The position numbers were made by a program, and so were the translations under genes. The notes under the pieces are model-generated. The model saw only the letters and a program-made list of their open reading frames with translations, made no database searches and was not told the origin of the DNA. Shown piece after piece: positions 33,832 through 42,583 of a stretch of 64,000 nucleotides of DNA. Positions within the stretch are counted from its first letter, which is position 1; each line of letters starts with the position of its first letter. The stretch is from Geodermatophilaceae bacterium NBWT11 (lineage in GTDB: Bacteria > Actinomycetota > Actinomycetes > Mycobacteriales > Geodermatophilaceae): assembly GCA_014218215.1 (NCBI GenBank), contig CP043652.1, forward strand, positions 434,001 to 498,000, read 5' to 3'.

Positions 33832-34743
33832 GTGACCGGATCAGTATCGGAGCGGTACGTCAGGGCAGCCGCTCTCGACTGGCTGAGGGATGTGACCCTC
33901 GACGGCACCATCCCGGTCACCCGCGCTCAGCTGCGGGACGACTTCCGCATCGCCGGCGACCGGTTCCCGCTGGTGGACGCTGGGCGTGGAATCCGGCGCC
34001 CGAGAGGGTGGTCGTCGGCACTGAGCATCCTGACGGCGGCGCCGGAGGGTGCGCCGTCCCGCCCGTACGACGACTCGGAGGGCGCGGACGGGCTGCATCG
34101 GTACAAGCTCCGCCGGGATCAGCGAGGCGCTGCGGAGAACGAGGGACTGCGTCGCGCGATGCTCGAGCAAGCGCCGCTGCTGTGGTTCTACGGCATCCGG
34201 CCTGGCATCTTCCAAGCCATCTTCCCGGTCTACCTGATCGGTGAGGAGCAGGAGTTGTCGCAGTTCGTCATGGCGCTGACGGAGGAACAGCGCCAGGTGC
34301 AGCCGGGCAGTCGCGTCGAGGAGGCGCTGCGGAAGTACCTGATGACGATGACGCGCAGACGCCTGCACCAACCGGTGTTCGCCAGCCAGGTGATGGTCGC
34401 CTACGAGACTCGGTGCGCCGTCTGCTCGCTGAACCATCGGGAGCTGCTCGACGCTGCTCACATCATCCCCGACTCGCAACCCGGCGGGGACGCCGTCCTC
34501 CCGAACGGTCTGGCGCTCTGCAAGCTCCATCACGCCGCCTACGACCGGAACATCCTCGGTATCCGTCCTGACTACACGGTCGAGATCCACCGTCGACTGC
34601 TCGACGAGGTCGACGGCCCGATGCTGCGCCACGGTCTCCAGGAACATCATGAGCGGCCGCTGATGACGCTGCCGTCAGCCAGACGGGAACGGCCAGACAC
34701 GGACCGGTTGATGGAGCGCTATGCACAGTTCCGCGCGGCTTGA
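33832..34743 (+). CDS. HNH restriction endonuclease
   Basis: A 303-residue nuclease. The C-terminal HNH domain reads CAVCSLNHRELLDAAHIIP, then GDAVLPNGLALCKLHHAAY, then DRNILGI: the cysteine pairs, Asp-Ala-Ala-His and Asn/His positions of the motif are intact. The N-terminal 180 residues (RYVRAAALDWLRDVT ...) form a domain found in HNH enzymes placed beside cytosine methylases and probably read the site. It is divergent from the methyltransferase, 128 bases apart. The GTG at 33832 begins MTGSVSERYVR; an upstream GTG at 33793 is possible. Confidence 0.85.
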   Translation: MTGSVSERYVRAAALDWLRDVTLDGTIPVTRAQLRDDFRIAGDRFPLVDAGRGIRRPRGWSSALSILTAAPEGAPSRPYDDSEGADGLHRYKLRRDQRGAAENEGLRRAMLEQAPLLWFYGIRPGIFQAIFPVYLIGEEQELSQFVMALTEEQRQVQPGSRVEEALRKYLMTMTRRRLHQPVFASQVMVAYETRCAVCSLNHRELLDAAHIIPDSQPGGDAVLPNGLALCKLHHAAYDRNILGIRPDYTVEIHRRLLDEVDGPMLRHGLQEHHERPLMTLPSARRERPDTDRLMERYAQFRAA

Positions 34744-34772
34744 CCTGGGAGGGCGTTGCCCAGCCACCGACC

Positions 34773-36632
34773 TCATCGGTTCGGAGCGTCTGCTGACTCC
34801 CTGACGCCCAATCGCGTCTGCAGGCGACTGCGCAGGAGACCCTTTCGGATCTCGTAGAAGTCCATGAACCCGGTGACGTCTTCCGGGAGGGACCCGAGAT
34901 CGTTCTGCTCGACATAGGCCGCCCTCTTCTCCGCAGACTCGAATGCATGATCGAGCCAGGCCGCCGGCAGGACGGCTTGCTTCTCGATGTTCGCCAACCC
35001 CTGGAGCAACTGCAGGTTGGGCAGACGGTCGACCGCATCCATGAAGACGTCGAGATGCTGTGGAGTTACCCCTGCTTCGGCAAGCCGCTTGCGGGTGAAC
35101 CTCGACCGGGGGAAGACATGATCCTCGTGGAAGACCTTGCTGAGGTCGAGGCCCGGGTACAGCATCGCGAGCACCGGGAAGGTCCTCTGGCCGCCGTACT
35201 TCAGCTCGAGCAGCTCGTCGATCTCCGTGGCCTCGAACTCCAGAGACTTCCCGATAGCAGCCATCTCGGCCTGGATCGACGCAACGGGGAAGGTCCCGCC
35301 GTCGTGGGCATCTATTGCCTGCCGTATCCGGGTCAAGGTCGTGTCGAGGCCCGATCCCCAAATTCCCCGCTTCATGAGCGATCTGTTGATCCAGGCTTGC
35401 AGACGGGCTCGATCCTCTGCGCTCGCCGTCGAGTCGAGGTAGGCGTCATCGAGGTTCTTCGACGCGATGAAGTAGGCCACCGGGATCACGACGCTGTGCG
35501 CGGTGAGGCTCCGCGTGGACAAGCCGAGGCGACTCAGCAGCGTCGCCGCCCGCAGGAGCGCGGCCCTGGTGGTACCCCAGGCGGCCTCGACCTTCTGCAT
35601 GTTCTCCCGCGTGAAGTTGGAGACACGGAAGCGCAGATCAACCCCTGCGACCATCAGAGCGGTCTTGAGGACGACGTCCTTAGAGAAGGAAAACTCGCGA
35701 GATCCGCCAGTGTTCAGTTCCTGCACCAGCGCGCGGACCTCTTCGCGAGCGTCGTGTTCTTCCCACTGGTTCGTCGCCATGGACAACAAGAGGTCCGAGT
35801 AGGAAAGAGTCGTGCCGCCGCTGTTGACCCTGACGAAGATGTCCAGGACCTTGTCTGCGTCCTGAGACCCTTCCAGGTAGTAGTTGATAGGTTGCTTGAC
35901 CCGCAACGCCTCGTAGAGCTCGTACAACCGGTTGTAGGCACCGGTTCCGTTGAGGTCGATTCCCCGTGCGGCCAGGGCATTCATCAGCGCGGGCCCAGCG
36001 TCCCCGAGGCTGAACACGTCGCCGACCCTGAACCACTTGGCCGGCTCCCCGTCGAGCGGCTTCGCCTCTTGGTCGGCGAGGAACCGCAGGTCGTAGCGAA
36101 GCGACAGGTCGCCGTGGTCTGGGTCTTCGAGGAGGTTCAGGTAGAGCCGCTTCTTCGGGAAGGCGTCGGGGCTGTTCCACCAGGCGTACTTCTTCTTCTC
36201 CGCGTGGCTCCCGTAGACAGCGATGTTGAGCGCTGTGAGCCGCTGCTGGCCGTCAAGGATCGCTACCGTCGGCCGTCCTGAAGGGACCGTCGCCTTCGAT
36301 GCGAACGGGTGGTCCCGTTCGTGGAAGTCGGTCAGGAAATCGTAGAACACGTAGTCCGAAGCGGTAGTGGCCTCGACCTCCCAGAACAGGAAGGACCCGA
36401 TCGGATAACCACGCATCAGGCTGTCCATCAGCTGACGGATCTGGTCCGGTCCCCAGACGAACTCCCGCTGGATAGCCGGCAGCAGGTACCGCTTCTCATG
36501 GATGCCCGAGAGCACGTCCTGAACGGTCACTGGTGTCTGGAAGGCCATTGGTTCCCCCGGTTTGATCGGAGCGTTCGACCTACGCCGTCGTCCGCGCTCA
36601 TCTCGTTCGCTGATGTAGTCGAAGTCGACCAT
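34773..36632 (-). CDS. GmrSD-like DUF262/HNH restriction protein
   Basis: A 619-residue protein. The N-terminal DUF262 (ParB/Srx-like NTP-using fold) is seen from YLLPAIQREFVWGPDQI near residue 48 to ILDGQQRLTALN near 123, the signature sequence of the family. The C-terminus has FHEDHVFPRSRF near 500, an HNH-like DUF1524 nuclease centre. This layout occurs in type IV restriction proteins that act on modified (for example glucosylated) phage DNA. Start ATG 36632 has GGAG upstream; an inner ATG preceded by GGGGGA (beginning MAFQTPVTVQDV) is also plausible. It is the right-hand end of the defence island. Confidence 0.85.
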   Translation of the reverse strand: MVDFDYISERDERGRRRRSNAPIKPGEPMAFQTPVTVQDVLSGIHEKRYLLPAIQREFVWGPDQIRQLMDSLMRGYPIGSFLFWEVEATTASDYVFYDFLTDFHERDHPFASKATVPSGRPTVAILDGQQRLTALNIAVYGSHAEKKKYAWWNSPDAFPKKRLYLNLLEDPDHGDLSLRYDLRFLADQEAKPLDGEPAKWFRVGDVFSLGDAGPALMNALAARGIDLNGTGAYNRLYELYEALRVKQPINYYLEGSQDADKVLDIFVRVNSGGTTLSYSDLLLSMATNQWEEHDAREEVRALVQELNTGGSREFSFSKDVVLKTALMVAGVDLRFRVSNFTRENMQKVEAAWGTTRAALLRAATLLSRLGLSTRSLTAHSVVIPVAYFIASKNLDDAYLDSTASAEDRARLQAWINRSLMKRGIWGSGLDTTLTRIRQAIDAHDGGTFPVASIQAEMAAIGKSLEFEATEIDELLELKYGGQRTFPVLAMLYPGLDLSKVFHEDHVFPRSRFTRKRLAEAGVTPQHLDVFMDAVDRLPNLQLLQGLANIEKQAVLPAAWLDHAFESAEKRAAYVEQNDLGSLPEDVTGFMDFYEIRKGLLRSRLQTRLGVRESADAPNR

Positions 36633-36803
36633 AGGGGACTCCGCCTCGGGACTCAGGCTGAACGCTCAACGCTTGTTCCGGCCCGAAAAACCGACCATCG
36701 CTCGCCCCTGCGGGCAGTGCTCAGCAGCCGCGCTTCGAGCGCAGCGGGGCAGGGCGGGCTGAGCTTGACGCCGCGCGACCGGGCGTGCGCATGTCGGCGC
36801 CCT

Positions 36804-36843
36804 GACGCCTCGACGCCTCGACGCCTGGACGCCTGGACGCCTG
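36804..36843. repeat. Five tandem 8-base units GACGCCT(C/G)
   Basis: Five head-to-tail copies: two ending in C, then three ending in G, followed by a decayed copy. It lies in the gap between the DUF262 gene and the MerR promoter, just beyond the defence island. No spacer structure, so not CRISPR. Confidence 0.8.
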
Positions 36844-36855
36844 GATCTAGGCAAG

Positions 36856-36893
36856 TTGACAGCAGCACTATCGATAGTAAGATTATCGATTAT
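36856..36893 (+). promoter_or_regulatory. MerR promoter with palindromic operator; leaderless start
   Basis: TTGACA (36856-36861), 16 bases, TAAGAT (36878-36883), then the ATG only 8 bases later. Between and after the boxes lie the 12-base palindrome ACTATCGATAGT (36867-36878) and a second ATCGAT core (36885-36890). The spacing puts the transcription start at or beside the ATG, so the mRNA is probably leaderless and the regulator binds its own promoter. Confidence 0.75.
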
Positions 36894-37530
36894 GCGGATT
36901 GCAGAGCTGGCGGGGGCGAGCGGGGTGAGTGCCACCTCGATCAAGTGGTACGTCAGCGAGGGCCTGCTGCCCGCCGGCGAGCGCACCGGCTACAACCAGA
37001 CCGAGTACACCGAGGACCACCTCACCCGCCTGCACCTGATCCGCAGCCTCATCGAGGTCGGCGGGCTCAGCGTCGCGGCGGTGAAGGACGTCCTGGCCGC
37101 CACGGACGACCCCGACCACCCCTTCGGCAACACCCTGGGCATCGCGCAGGCCTCGCTCCCCCGGGTCGCGACGCCGCCGTCCGAGGAGTCCCTGCACCAG
37201 ATCCGCGAAGCGGCGGACGCGATGGGCTGGCAGGTGCACGACGGCAACCCCGGACTGCCCGCGGCAGCCGCCGTCCTCGACCGGTACAGCGCCCTGGGTC
37301 GCGGCGACCTCGCCGCCACCTTGCCGAACTACCTCCGCGCCGCCGAGATGGTCGCCGAGGCCGACCTCGACGCCGTCACCAAGAACCTCGACCAGGGGCC
37401 GGCGGTGGCGGCGCAGACCGTCGTTGTCGGCACCGTGCTCGGGGACGCCCTGTTCGCTGGACTCCGCCGCATGGCGCAGGAGAACGAGTCCGTCCGCCGG
37501 TTCGCACCCACCCCCGGGAGCCCCACATGA
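36892..37530 (+). CDS. MerR family transcriptional regulator
   Basis: A 212-residue regulator. Residues 1-70 are the MerR winged helix (MRIAELAGASGVSATSIKWY, then YTEDHLTRLHLIRSLIEVGG). The C-terminal 120 residues are an unfamiliar helical effector domain with no cysteines, so metal sensing is unlikely. The ATG lies immediately downstream of a -10 box containing ATCGAT palindromes, which are the probable autoregulatory sites. Translation couples to the next gene through an ATGA overlap, so the membrane protein is its likely companion target. Confidence 0.9.
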   Translation: MRIAELAGASGVSATSIKWYVSEGLLPAGERTGYNQTEYTEDHLTRLHLIRSLIEVGGLSVAAVKDVLAATDDPDHPFGNTLGIAQASLPRVATPPSEESLHQIREAADAMGWQVHDGNPGLPAAAAVLDRYSALGRGDLAATLPNYLRAAEMVAEADLDAVTKNLDQGPAVAAQTVVVGTVLGDALFAGLRRMAQENESVRRFAPTPGSPT

Positions 37531-38390
37531 CCGCCGTTCTCGATCGCCCCGCCGTCCGGACCCTCAACCGGCCACTGTTCGGGCTGGCTGCCCTCATGGC
37601 GGCCACCGCCGTCGTCACCGCCGCGCTGGCGGTGGTCGACCCGGTGCAGATCACCGGCAGCAACGGCTGGTTCAAGCCGCTGAAGTTCTCGGTCTCCATC
37701 GCCGTCTACGCCCTCACCCTGGCCTGGCTGCTGAGCCTGCTGCCCGAGCGCCGTCAGCGGCTGGGCCGGCTCGGTGCGTGGGTCGTCGTCGTCGCCATGG
37801 TCGTGGAGATGCTGGTCATCACCGGCGCCGTCGCGGCCGGCACGACCAGCCACTTCAACATCTCCTCCCCCACCGCGACCGCCCTCTGGGCAGCCATGGG
37901 GACGGCGATCGCCGCCGTCTGGCTGGTCACCCTCGTCGTCGCGGCCCTGCTCTGGCGACTGCCCGACGCCGACCCCGCCCGGCGGCTCGCCATCCGGGCC
38001 GGGCTGGTCATCGGACTGGCCGGCATGGCGGTGGCCTTCTTCATGACCTCGCTGACCAGCGCCCAGCTCGACGACTTCGCCGGGGTGGCCGGCGCGCACG
38101 CCGTCGGGGTCGCCGACGGCGGGCCGGGCCTGCCGTTCCTCGGCTGGTCGACCGTGGGCGGGGACCTGCGGGTGCCGCACTTCGTCGGCATGCACGCCCT
38201 GCAGGTGCTGCCGCTGCTCGCCCTGGGGCTGGAGCTGCTGTCCCGTCGGATCCCCGCGCTGCAGGCTCCCGACGCTCGCTACCGCGTCGTCGCGATCGCC
38301 TCGGTCGGGTTCGCCGTCCTCGTCGTCCTGCTGACCCTGCAGGCGCTCGCCGGCATCCCGGTCACCGAGCCGCTGGGGTTCCTCGGCTGA
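37527..38390 (+). CDS. Integral membrane protein with MerR regulator
   Basis: A 287-residue membrane protein of about seven transmembrane helices (for example residues 18-40, 58-75, 85-105, 120-140, 158-175). Its polar segment HFNISSPTATALWAAMGTAI and FVGMHALQVLPLLALGLELL (with a possibly functional His) recur in this family of MerR-linked proteins. The function is not assigned. It is co-translated with the MerR gene. Confidence 0.75.
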   Translation: MTAVLDRPAVRTLNRPLFGLAALMAATAVVTAALAVVDPVQITGSNGWFKPLKFSVSIAVYALTLAWLLSLLPERRQRLGRLGAWVVVVAMVVEMLVITGAVAAGTTSHFNISSPTATALWAAMGTAIAAVWLVTLVVAALLWRLPDADPARRLAIRAGLVIGLAGMAVAFFMTSLTSAQLDDFAGVAGAHAVGVADGGPGLPFLGWSTVGGDLRVPHFVGMHALQVLPLLALGLELLSRRIPALQAPDARYRVVAIASVGFAVLVVLLTLQALAGIPVTEPLGFLG

Positions 38391-38397
38391 CGGGTCG

Positions 38398-38958
38398 TCA
38401 GCGGCCGGCTGCCTTCGCGGCCTCGCGCCAGCGCCGGCGTGCGTCGCTCACGTAGCCGTGCAGCGGGTGGGCGGTGTTGTCGGCCAGGTTGAGCGGCGGC
38501 TCCAGCTCGGCGATGACTGCGGCCTCCACCGTCCACGGCTCTGGGTGCTCGGCCCAGGTCAGCTGCAGCGTCTGGGCCATCCACTCCGACAGCGCCAGCT
38601 CGTCCCGGTTCACCAGCACCGGCCGCGAGGTCCAGCGGCTGCGCCAGCCCTGCTGCTCGCTCAGCAGCGCCGCCAGCGACCGGCGGAGCGTCGAGGAACC
38701 CGTCGTCCCGCGGATGTGGTTGCCCACCACCCGCGAGCGCAGCGTCGCCTGCGAGGTCGGCCCGCTCGGCGCGATGCCGATGTACAGCAGCTGCACCGGG
38801 GCGCTCGGGTGCTTGGGTCCGGAGACCCCGGGCAGCGCACCGAACCGGCCCCACCAGGCGTAGAGGCCGGGGACGGCCGGCACGGCGGTCGGCGCCTCCG
38901 TGACCGGTACGGGCTGTGCGTGCAGAGCTCTGACGACGGCGTCCACGGCGTCAGTCAA
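38398..38958 (-). CDS. GIY-YIG-like nuclease family protein
   Basis: A 186-residue protein. The motif pair PGLYAWWG (GIY position) and LLYIGIAPSG (YIG position), followed by a basic helix (LRSRVVGNHIRG), matches the GIY-YIG fold used by UvrC and homing nucleases. The C-terminal glutamate expected by the fold could be the one in AAVIAELEPPLN near residue 150. It stands alone on its strand, between converging membrane-protein genes. Cleavage activity is inferred from the family. Confidence 0.7.
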   Translation of the reverse strand: MTDAVDAVVRALHAQPVPVTEAPTAVPAVPGLYAWWGRFGALPGVSGPKHPSAPVQLLYIGIAPSGPTSQATLRSRVVGNHIRGTTGSSTLRRSLAALLSEQQGWRSRWTSRPVLVNRDELALSEWMAQTLQLTWAEHPEPWTVEAAVIAELEPPLNLADNTAHPLHGYVSDARRRWREAAKAAGR

Positions 38959-39007
38959 CCCGGCCCGCCGGGAGCACCGCCGACTCGACTGCTCCTAGGC
39001 TCCGTGC

Positions 39008-39295
39008 ATGGCCACACCGCAGCAGCCCCGCCCCCTGCCCGTCCGGGTGCTCGGCGGCCTCGGCGTGCTCGGCATGGCCAGCCCGCTGGTCTGGGTGGTC
39101 GTCCTCGCGGTGCTGTGGCTCGTCGCGCGTGACCGGCTCAACGGGGGCCTGGTCTTCTACGTCTTCGGCTCGACCCTGCTGGCGATGATCGTCGGGGTGC
39201 TGCTGTTCGCCTGGGCCGACCGGCTCGACCAGCGGCGCCTCCACCCGGACGGTGGAGCTCGCGCGGACGACAGCGAGGTCGACGGGCAGTCCTGA
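39008..39295 (+). CDS. Small two-helix membrane protein (95 aa)
   Basis: Two hydrophobic segments (about residues 14-42 and 48-68) followed by a charged tail, ending just before a strong terminator. No domain is recognised. The start ATG stands on a promoter-proximal run without an obvious partner gene. Confidence 0.6.
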   Translation: MATPQQPRPLPVRVLGGLGVLGMASPLVWVVVLAVLWLVARDRLNGGLVFYVFGSTLLAMIVGVLLFAWADRLDQRRLHPDGGARADDSEVDGQS

Positions 39296-39323
39296 GCAGC
39301 ACCGCTCCTCGGGCAGCGGGACC

Positions 39324-39353
39324 GTGGGGGTGTCCCCGCGGGGACACCCCCAC
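39324..39353. terminator. Perfect 30-base palindromic terminator
   Basis: GTGGGGGTGTCCCC GC GGGGACACCCCCAC forms a perfect inverted repeat between the converging ends of the small membrane gene and the monooxygenase gene. The strong stem without T-tract serves both directions. Confidence 0.75.
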
Positions 39354-39358
39354 CCCCG

Positions 39359-40846
39359 TCAGCGGTAGACCAGCGACCCGTCGTCCAGGTCTGCGCCCGG
39401 CAGATCGTCCTTCTCCACCGCGTGCTCCTGCAGGCCCAGCCACGGCTCGTGGTCACCCTGCTTGGGCATCAGCTGCATCGACCGCGCCAGGTAGCCGGGG
39501 TTGAAGTTCGCCGGGTCCACCCACGGGCCGAGCGTCATGTCGCCGTCCTCGGGCCGGAGCTCGGGGACGACGGTGCTCGCACCGTGCGTGCTCATCTCGC
39601 CGAGCAGCCGGCAGACGACGTCGCTGATCATGTCCGCCCGCAGCGTCCAGCTGTGCCGGAAGTAGCCGAACACGTAGACCAGGTTCGGGATGCCGGTGAA
39701 CATCATCCCGCGCCAGGTGACGGTGTCGGCGAAGTCGACGGGCTTGCCGTCGACGGCGAAGGCGATGTCGCCGAACACCGACAGGTCGAAGCCGGTCGCG
39801 GTGACCACGATGTCGGCCTCGAGCGTCTCGCCGGAGCTGAGCTTGATGCCGTCGCGGGTGAAGGTCTCGATGGTGTCGGTGACCACCGAGGCGCTGCCGT
39901 CCTTCAGCGCGTCGAACATGTCCCCGTCGGGCAGGACGGCGATGCGCTGTTGCCACGGCCGGTAGGTCGGGTTGAAGTGCTTGTCGATGTCCATCCCCTC
40001 GGGCAGCAGCGGGCGCATCGACTCGATGAGGAACGTCCGCAGCTCCTCGGGCTCCTCGAACGACATCCGGGTCAGCTCGTTCATCTCGGTGATGTAGGCC
40101 CGCCGGAGGATCTCGTGCGTCCACTCCTCGGGGGTGTCCAGCCCGCGCAGCGTCGTCGCCAGCTCGTGGGTCTTGGGCCGGGCATAGAAGAACGTGGGCG
40201 AGCGCTGCAGCATCGTCACGTGCTTCGCGGTCTTCGCGATCGCCGGGATGAGCGTCGCCGCCGTCGCCCCGGAGCCGATGACGACCACTTGCTTGCCGGT
40301 GTGGTCGAGGTCCTCGGGCCAGGTCTGCGGGTGCACCACCTGCCCCTGGTAGTCGTCGATGCCGGGCCACTGCGGTGTATAGCCCTGATCGTGCTTGTAG
40401 TAGCCCGGGCACATCCACAGGAAGTCCGTGGTCAGCCGGCTCTCGACACCGCTCGCGACGTCGGTGACGTCGACGGTCCACCGCGCCTCGGACGACGACC
40501 ACTGCGCCGCGGTCACCCTGTGCTCGTAGGAGATCTTCGAACCGAGCTTGTTCTCCTCCACCACCTCGTCGAGGTAGGCGAGGATCTCTGTTGCCGTCGC
40601 GATCGAGGGCCCGCGCCAGGGCTTGAAGCGGTAGCCGAAGGTGAACAGGTCGCTGTCGGAGCGGGCGCCGGGGTAGCGGTGCGTCCACCACGTGCCGCCC
40701 TTGTCCGGCAGCGCGTCGAGCACCCGGAAGCTGCGGTCGGGGAACCGCTCCTGCAGGTGGTAGGCGGCCCCGATGCCGGAGATCCCCGCCCCCACCACCA
40801 GGACGTCGACGTGCTCGGTGGCCGTGCTCTGCTCGATGGTCGTCAC
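39359..40846 (-). CDS. FAD-dependent Baeyer-Villiger-type monooxygenase
   Basis: A 495-residue flavoenzyme resembling EthA-like monooxygenases. The N-terminal FAD fold is VDVLVVGAGISGIGAAYHL at residue 13; the NADPH fold is QVVVIGSGATAATLIPAI near 188; the FATGFDLSVFG region near 355 and the segment after it complete the family layout. Such enzymes insert oxygen into ketones or oxidise thioamides. The canonical FxGxxxHxxxW fingerprint is only partly visible (YPGARSD and VVHPQTWP), so the substrate is not predicted. The start is GTG. Confidence 0.85.
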   Translation of the reverse strand: MTTIEQSTATEHVDVLVVGAGISGIGAAYHLQERFPDRSFRVLDALPDKGGTWWTHRYPGARSDSDLFTFGYRFKPWRGPSIATATEILAYLDEVVEENKLGSKISYEHRVTAAQWSSSEARWTVDVTDVASGVESRLTTDFLWMCPGYYKHDQGYTPQWPGIDDYQGQVVHPQTWPEDLDHTGKQVVVIGSGATAATLIPAIAKTAKHVTMLQRSPTFFYARPKTHELATTLRGLDTPEEWTHEILRRAYITEMNELTRMSFEEPEELRTFLIESMRPLLPEGMDIDKHFNPTYRPWQQRIAVLPDGDMFDALKDGSASVVTDTIETFTRDGIKLSSGETLEADIVVTATGFDLSVFGDIAFAVDGKPVDFADTVTWRGMMFTGIPNLVYVFGYFRHSWTLRADMISDVVCRLLGEMSTHGASTVVPELRPEDGDMTLGPWVDPANFNPGYLARSMQLMPKQGDHEPWLGLQEHAVEKDDLPGADLDDGSLVYR

Positions 40847-40952
40847 GTGCGGTTCCCCCTCGGCTGTGGCCCTGCCCCGCCGCCAGGCCCGGTTGTGATC
40901 CAGGTCTCACGCTCCACTTCCGAGACCCGCTTGTCCACCCCCTGTCGGCGCG

Positions 40953-42074
40953 TCAGCGCAGCCGGGCCGCCTGCCGGGCCAGGTGATCCCGCTCGGCGGT
41001 GTTCGTCGCGACCCGGACCGCCTCCGCGTACAGCTCCGCTGCCCGGACACGGTCGCCGTCCGCCTCGTGCAGGTGCGCGGCCACCGCGGCATACCGCGGC
41101 AGGGCGGGGTCCAGGGGCGCCAGCGCCGCGAGCCCGGCCCGCGGCCCGTCGGCCTCGCCGACCGCGACCGCCCGGTTGAGCCGGGCGACCGGGTTGCCGG
41201 TCAGCGCGACCAGCTCGTCGTACCACTCGACCACCTGCACCCAGTCGGTCTCCGCGGTCGAGGGGGCGTCGGCGTGCAGCGCCGCGATCGCGGCTTGCGC
41301 CTGGTACTCCCCCAGCCGGTCCCGGGCCAACGCGCCCTGCAGCAGGGCGACCCCCTCGGCGATGAGGACCGTGTCCCACAACGACCGGTCCTGATCAGCC
41401 AGCGGCACCAACGACCCGTCTGCGACGAACCTCGCCGGGCGCCGAGCGGTATGCAGCAGCATCAGCGCCAGCAGCCCGGCCACCTCGGGGTGGTCGATTG
41501 CCGCGTGCAGCTGCCGGGTGAGCCGCACCGCCTCGGCGGCCAGGTCGACGTCCCCGGAGTGGCCTTCGGTGAACACCAGGTACAGCACCCGCAGCACGGT
41601 CCCGACGTCGCCCGGGGTGTCCAGCCGGGCGCCGTTGATGGTCCGCTTCGCCCGGCTGATCCGCTGCGCCATCGTCGCCTCTGGCACCAGGAACGCCGCC
41701 GCGATCTGCCTCGTCGTCAGCCCGCCGACCGCGCGCAGGGTCAGCGCCACCGCCGAGGACGACGACAGCGACGGGTGCGCGCTGAGGAAGTAGAGCTACA
41801 GGGAGTCGTCGGTACCGGGCACCTCGCCCGGCTCGACGTCCACCGTCTCCTCCCGGCGCCGGCGGGCCGTCTCCCAGCGCTGGGCGTCCAGGAACCGCCG
41901 CCAGGCGACGGTGACGAGCCATGCGCGCGGGTCGCGCGGCGGGTCGTGGGGCCAGGTGCGCAGCGCCTCGACCAGCGCGTCCTGCACGGCGTCCTCGGCC
42001 GTCGCGAAGTCCAGTCCGCGGCGGATGAGGACGCCGAGCACCTGCGGCACCAGCGCCCGCAGGTCCGGGCTCAC
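40953..42074 (-). pseudogene. ECF42-type sigma factor with one in-frame amber codon
   Basis: The frame codes for a sigma-70 ECF factor with the long C-terminal extension typical of the YCII-linked class. Region 2 is AEDAVQDALVEALRTW near residue 30, region 4 is GLTTRQIAAAFLVPEATMAQ, and a TPR-like domain follows. At 41796-41798 a TAG interrupts it between the two regions (DDSL-stop-LYFLSAHPSL), where close relatives have a Gln or Arg; a C-to-T change of CAG would explain it. There is no frameshift, and both parts stay well conserved in codon use. It starts by a GTGA overlap with the YCII-like gene. Possible outcomes are inactivation, readthrough or a sequence error. Confidence 0.8.
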
Positions 42075-42478
42075 TCGGTGACGGTCGGCGCCTCGGACAT
42101 GAACGGGCGCAGCTCGAGCCACTCGTGGATCGGCTTCCCCCCGGCACCAGGCGCCGCCGACAGCTCCGCGGCCAGCTCCAGCGCGCGGTCGTAGGAGTCC
42201 ACGTCGATCGCCATCCAGCCGGCGATGAGGTCCTTGGTCTCGGCGAACGGGCCGTCAGTGACCGGCGGCTTGCCCTCCCCGTCGAACCGCACCCAGGTGC
42301 CCTCCTGGGCGAGCGCCTGCGCATCGACGAACTCGCCGTTCTCCTGCAGCCGGGCGGCGAAGTCGTTCATGTACTGGATGTGCGCGGTGACCTCGTCGGT
42401 CGTCCACTCCCCCATCGGGACGTCGTTGCTGGGAGCCGGGGCGCCGCGGTAGTGCTTGAGCAGCAGGTACTTGGCCAT
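42071..42478 (-). CDS. YCII-like (DGPF) protein partner of the sigma factor
   Basis: A 135-residue protein with the YCII/DGPF core: MAKYLLLKHYRG at the start, VTDGPFAETKDLIAGWMAID near residue 72, and ALELAAELSAAPG at the end. The DGPF family is nearly always encoded with ECF sigma factors like the one downstream, although its biochemical job is unsettled. gaggaggacacc precedes the ATG and its stop overlaps the sigma start. Confidence 0.9.
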   Translation of the reverse strand: MAKYLLLKHYRGAPAPSNDVPMGEWTTDEVTAHIQYMNDFAARLQENGEFVDAQALAQEGTWVRFDGEGKPPVTDGPFAETKDLIAGWMAIDVDSYDRALELAAELSAAPGAGGKPIHEWLELRPFMSEAPTVTE

Positions 42479-42583
42479 GAGGTGTCCTCCTCGGTCGCGT
42501 GCGGCCCATCCTGGTCGCCTCCACCCCTGGGACGGAACCGATGGGCCATCCTCGACACGCAGGCTCCCGCCGACACCGAGGAC

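Noticed and set aside
36804-36843. Possible CRISPR array
   Set aside because: Units are 8 bases with no spacers and there are no cas genes.
41796-41798. Programmed recoding of TAG (pyrrolysine-type)
   Set aside because: No recoding element or tRNA/synthetase genes are seen; mutation or error is simpler.
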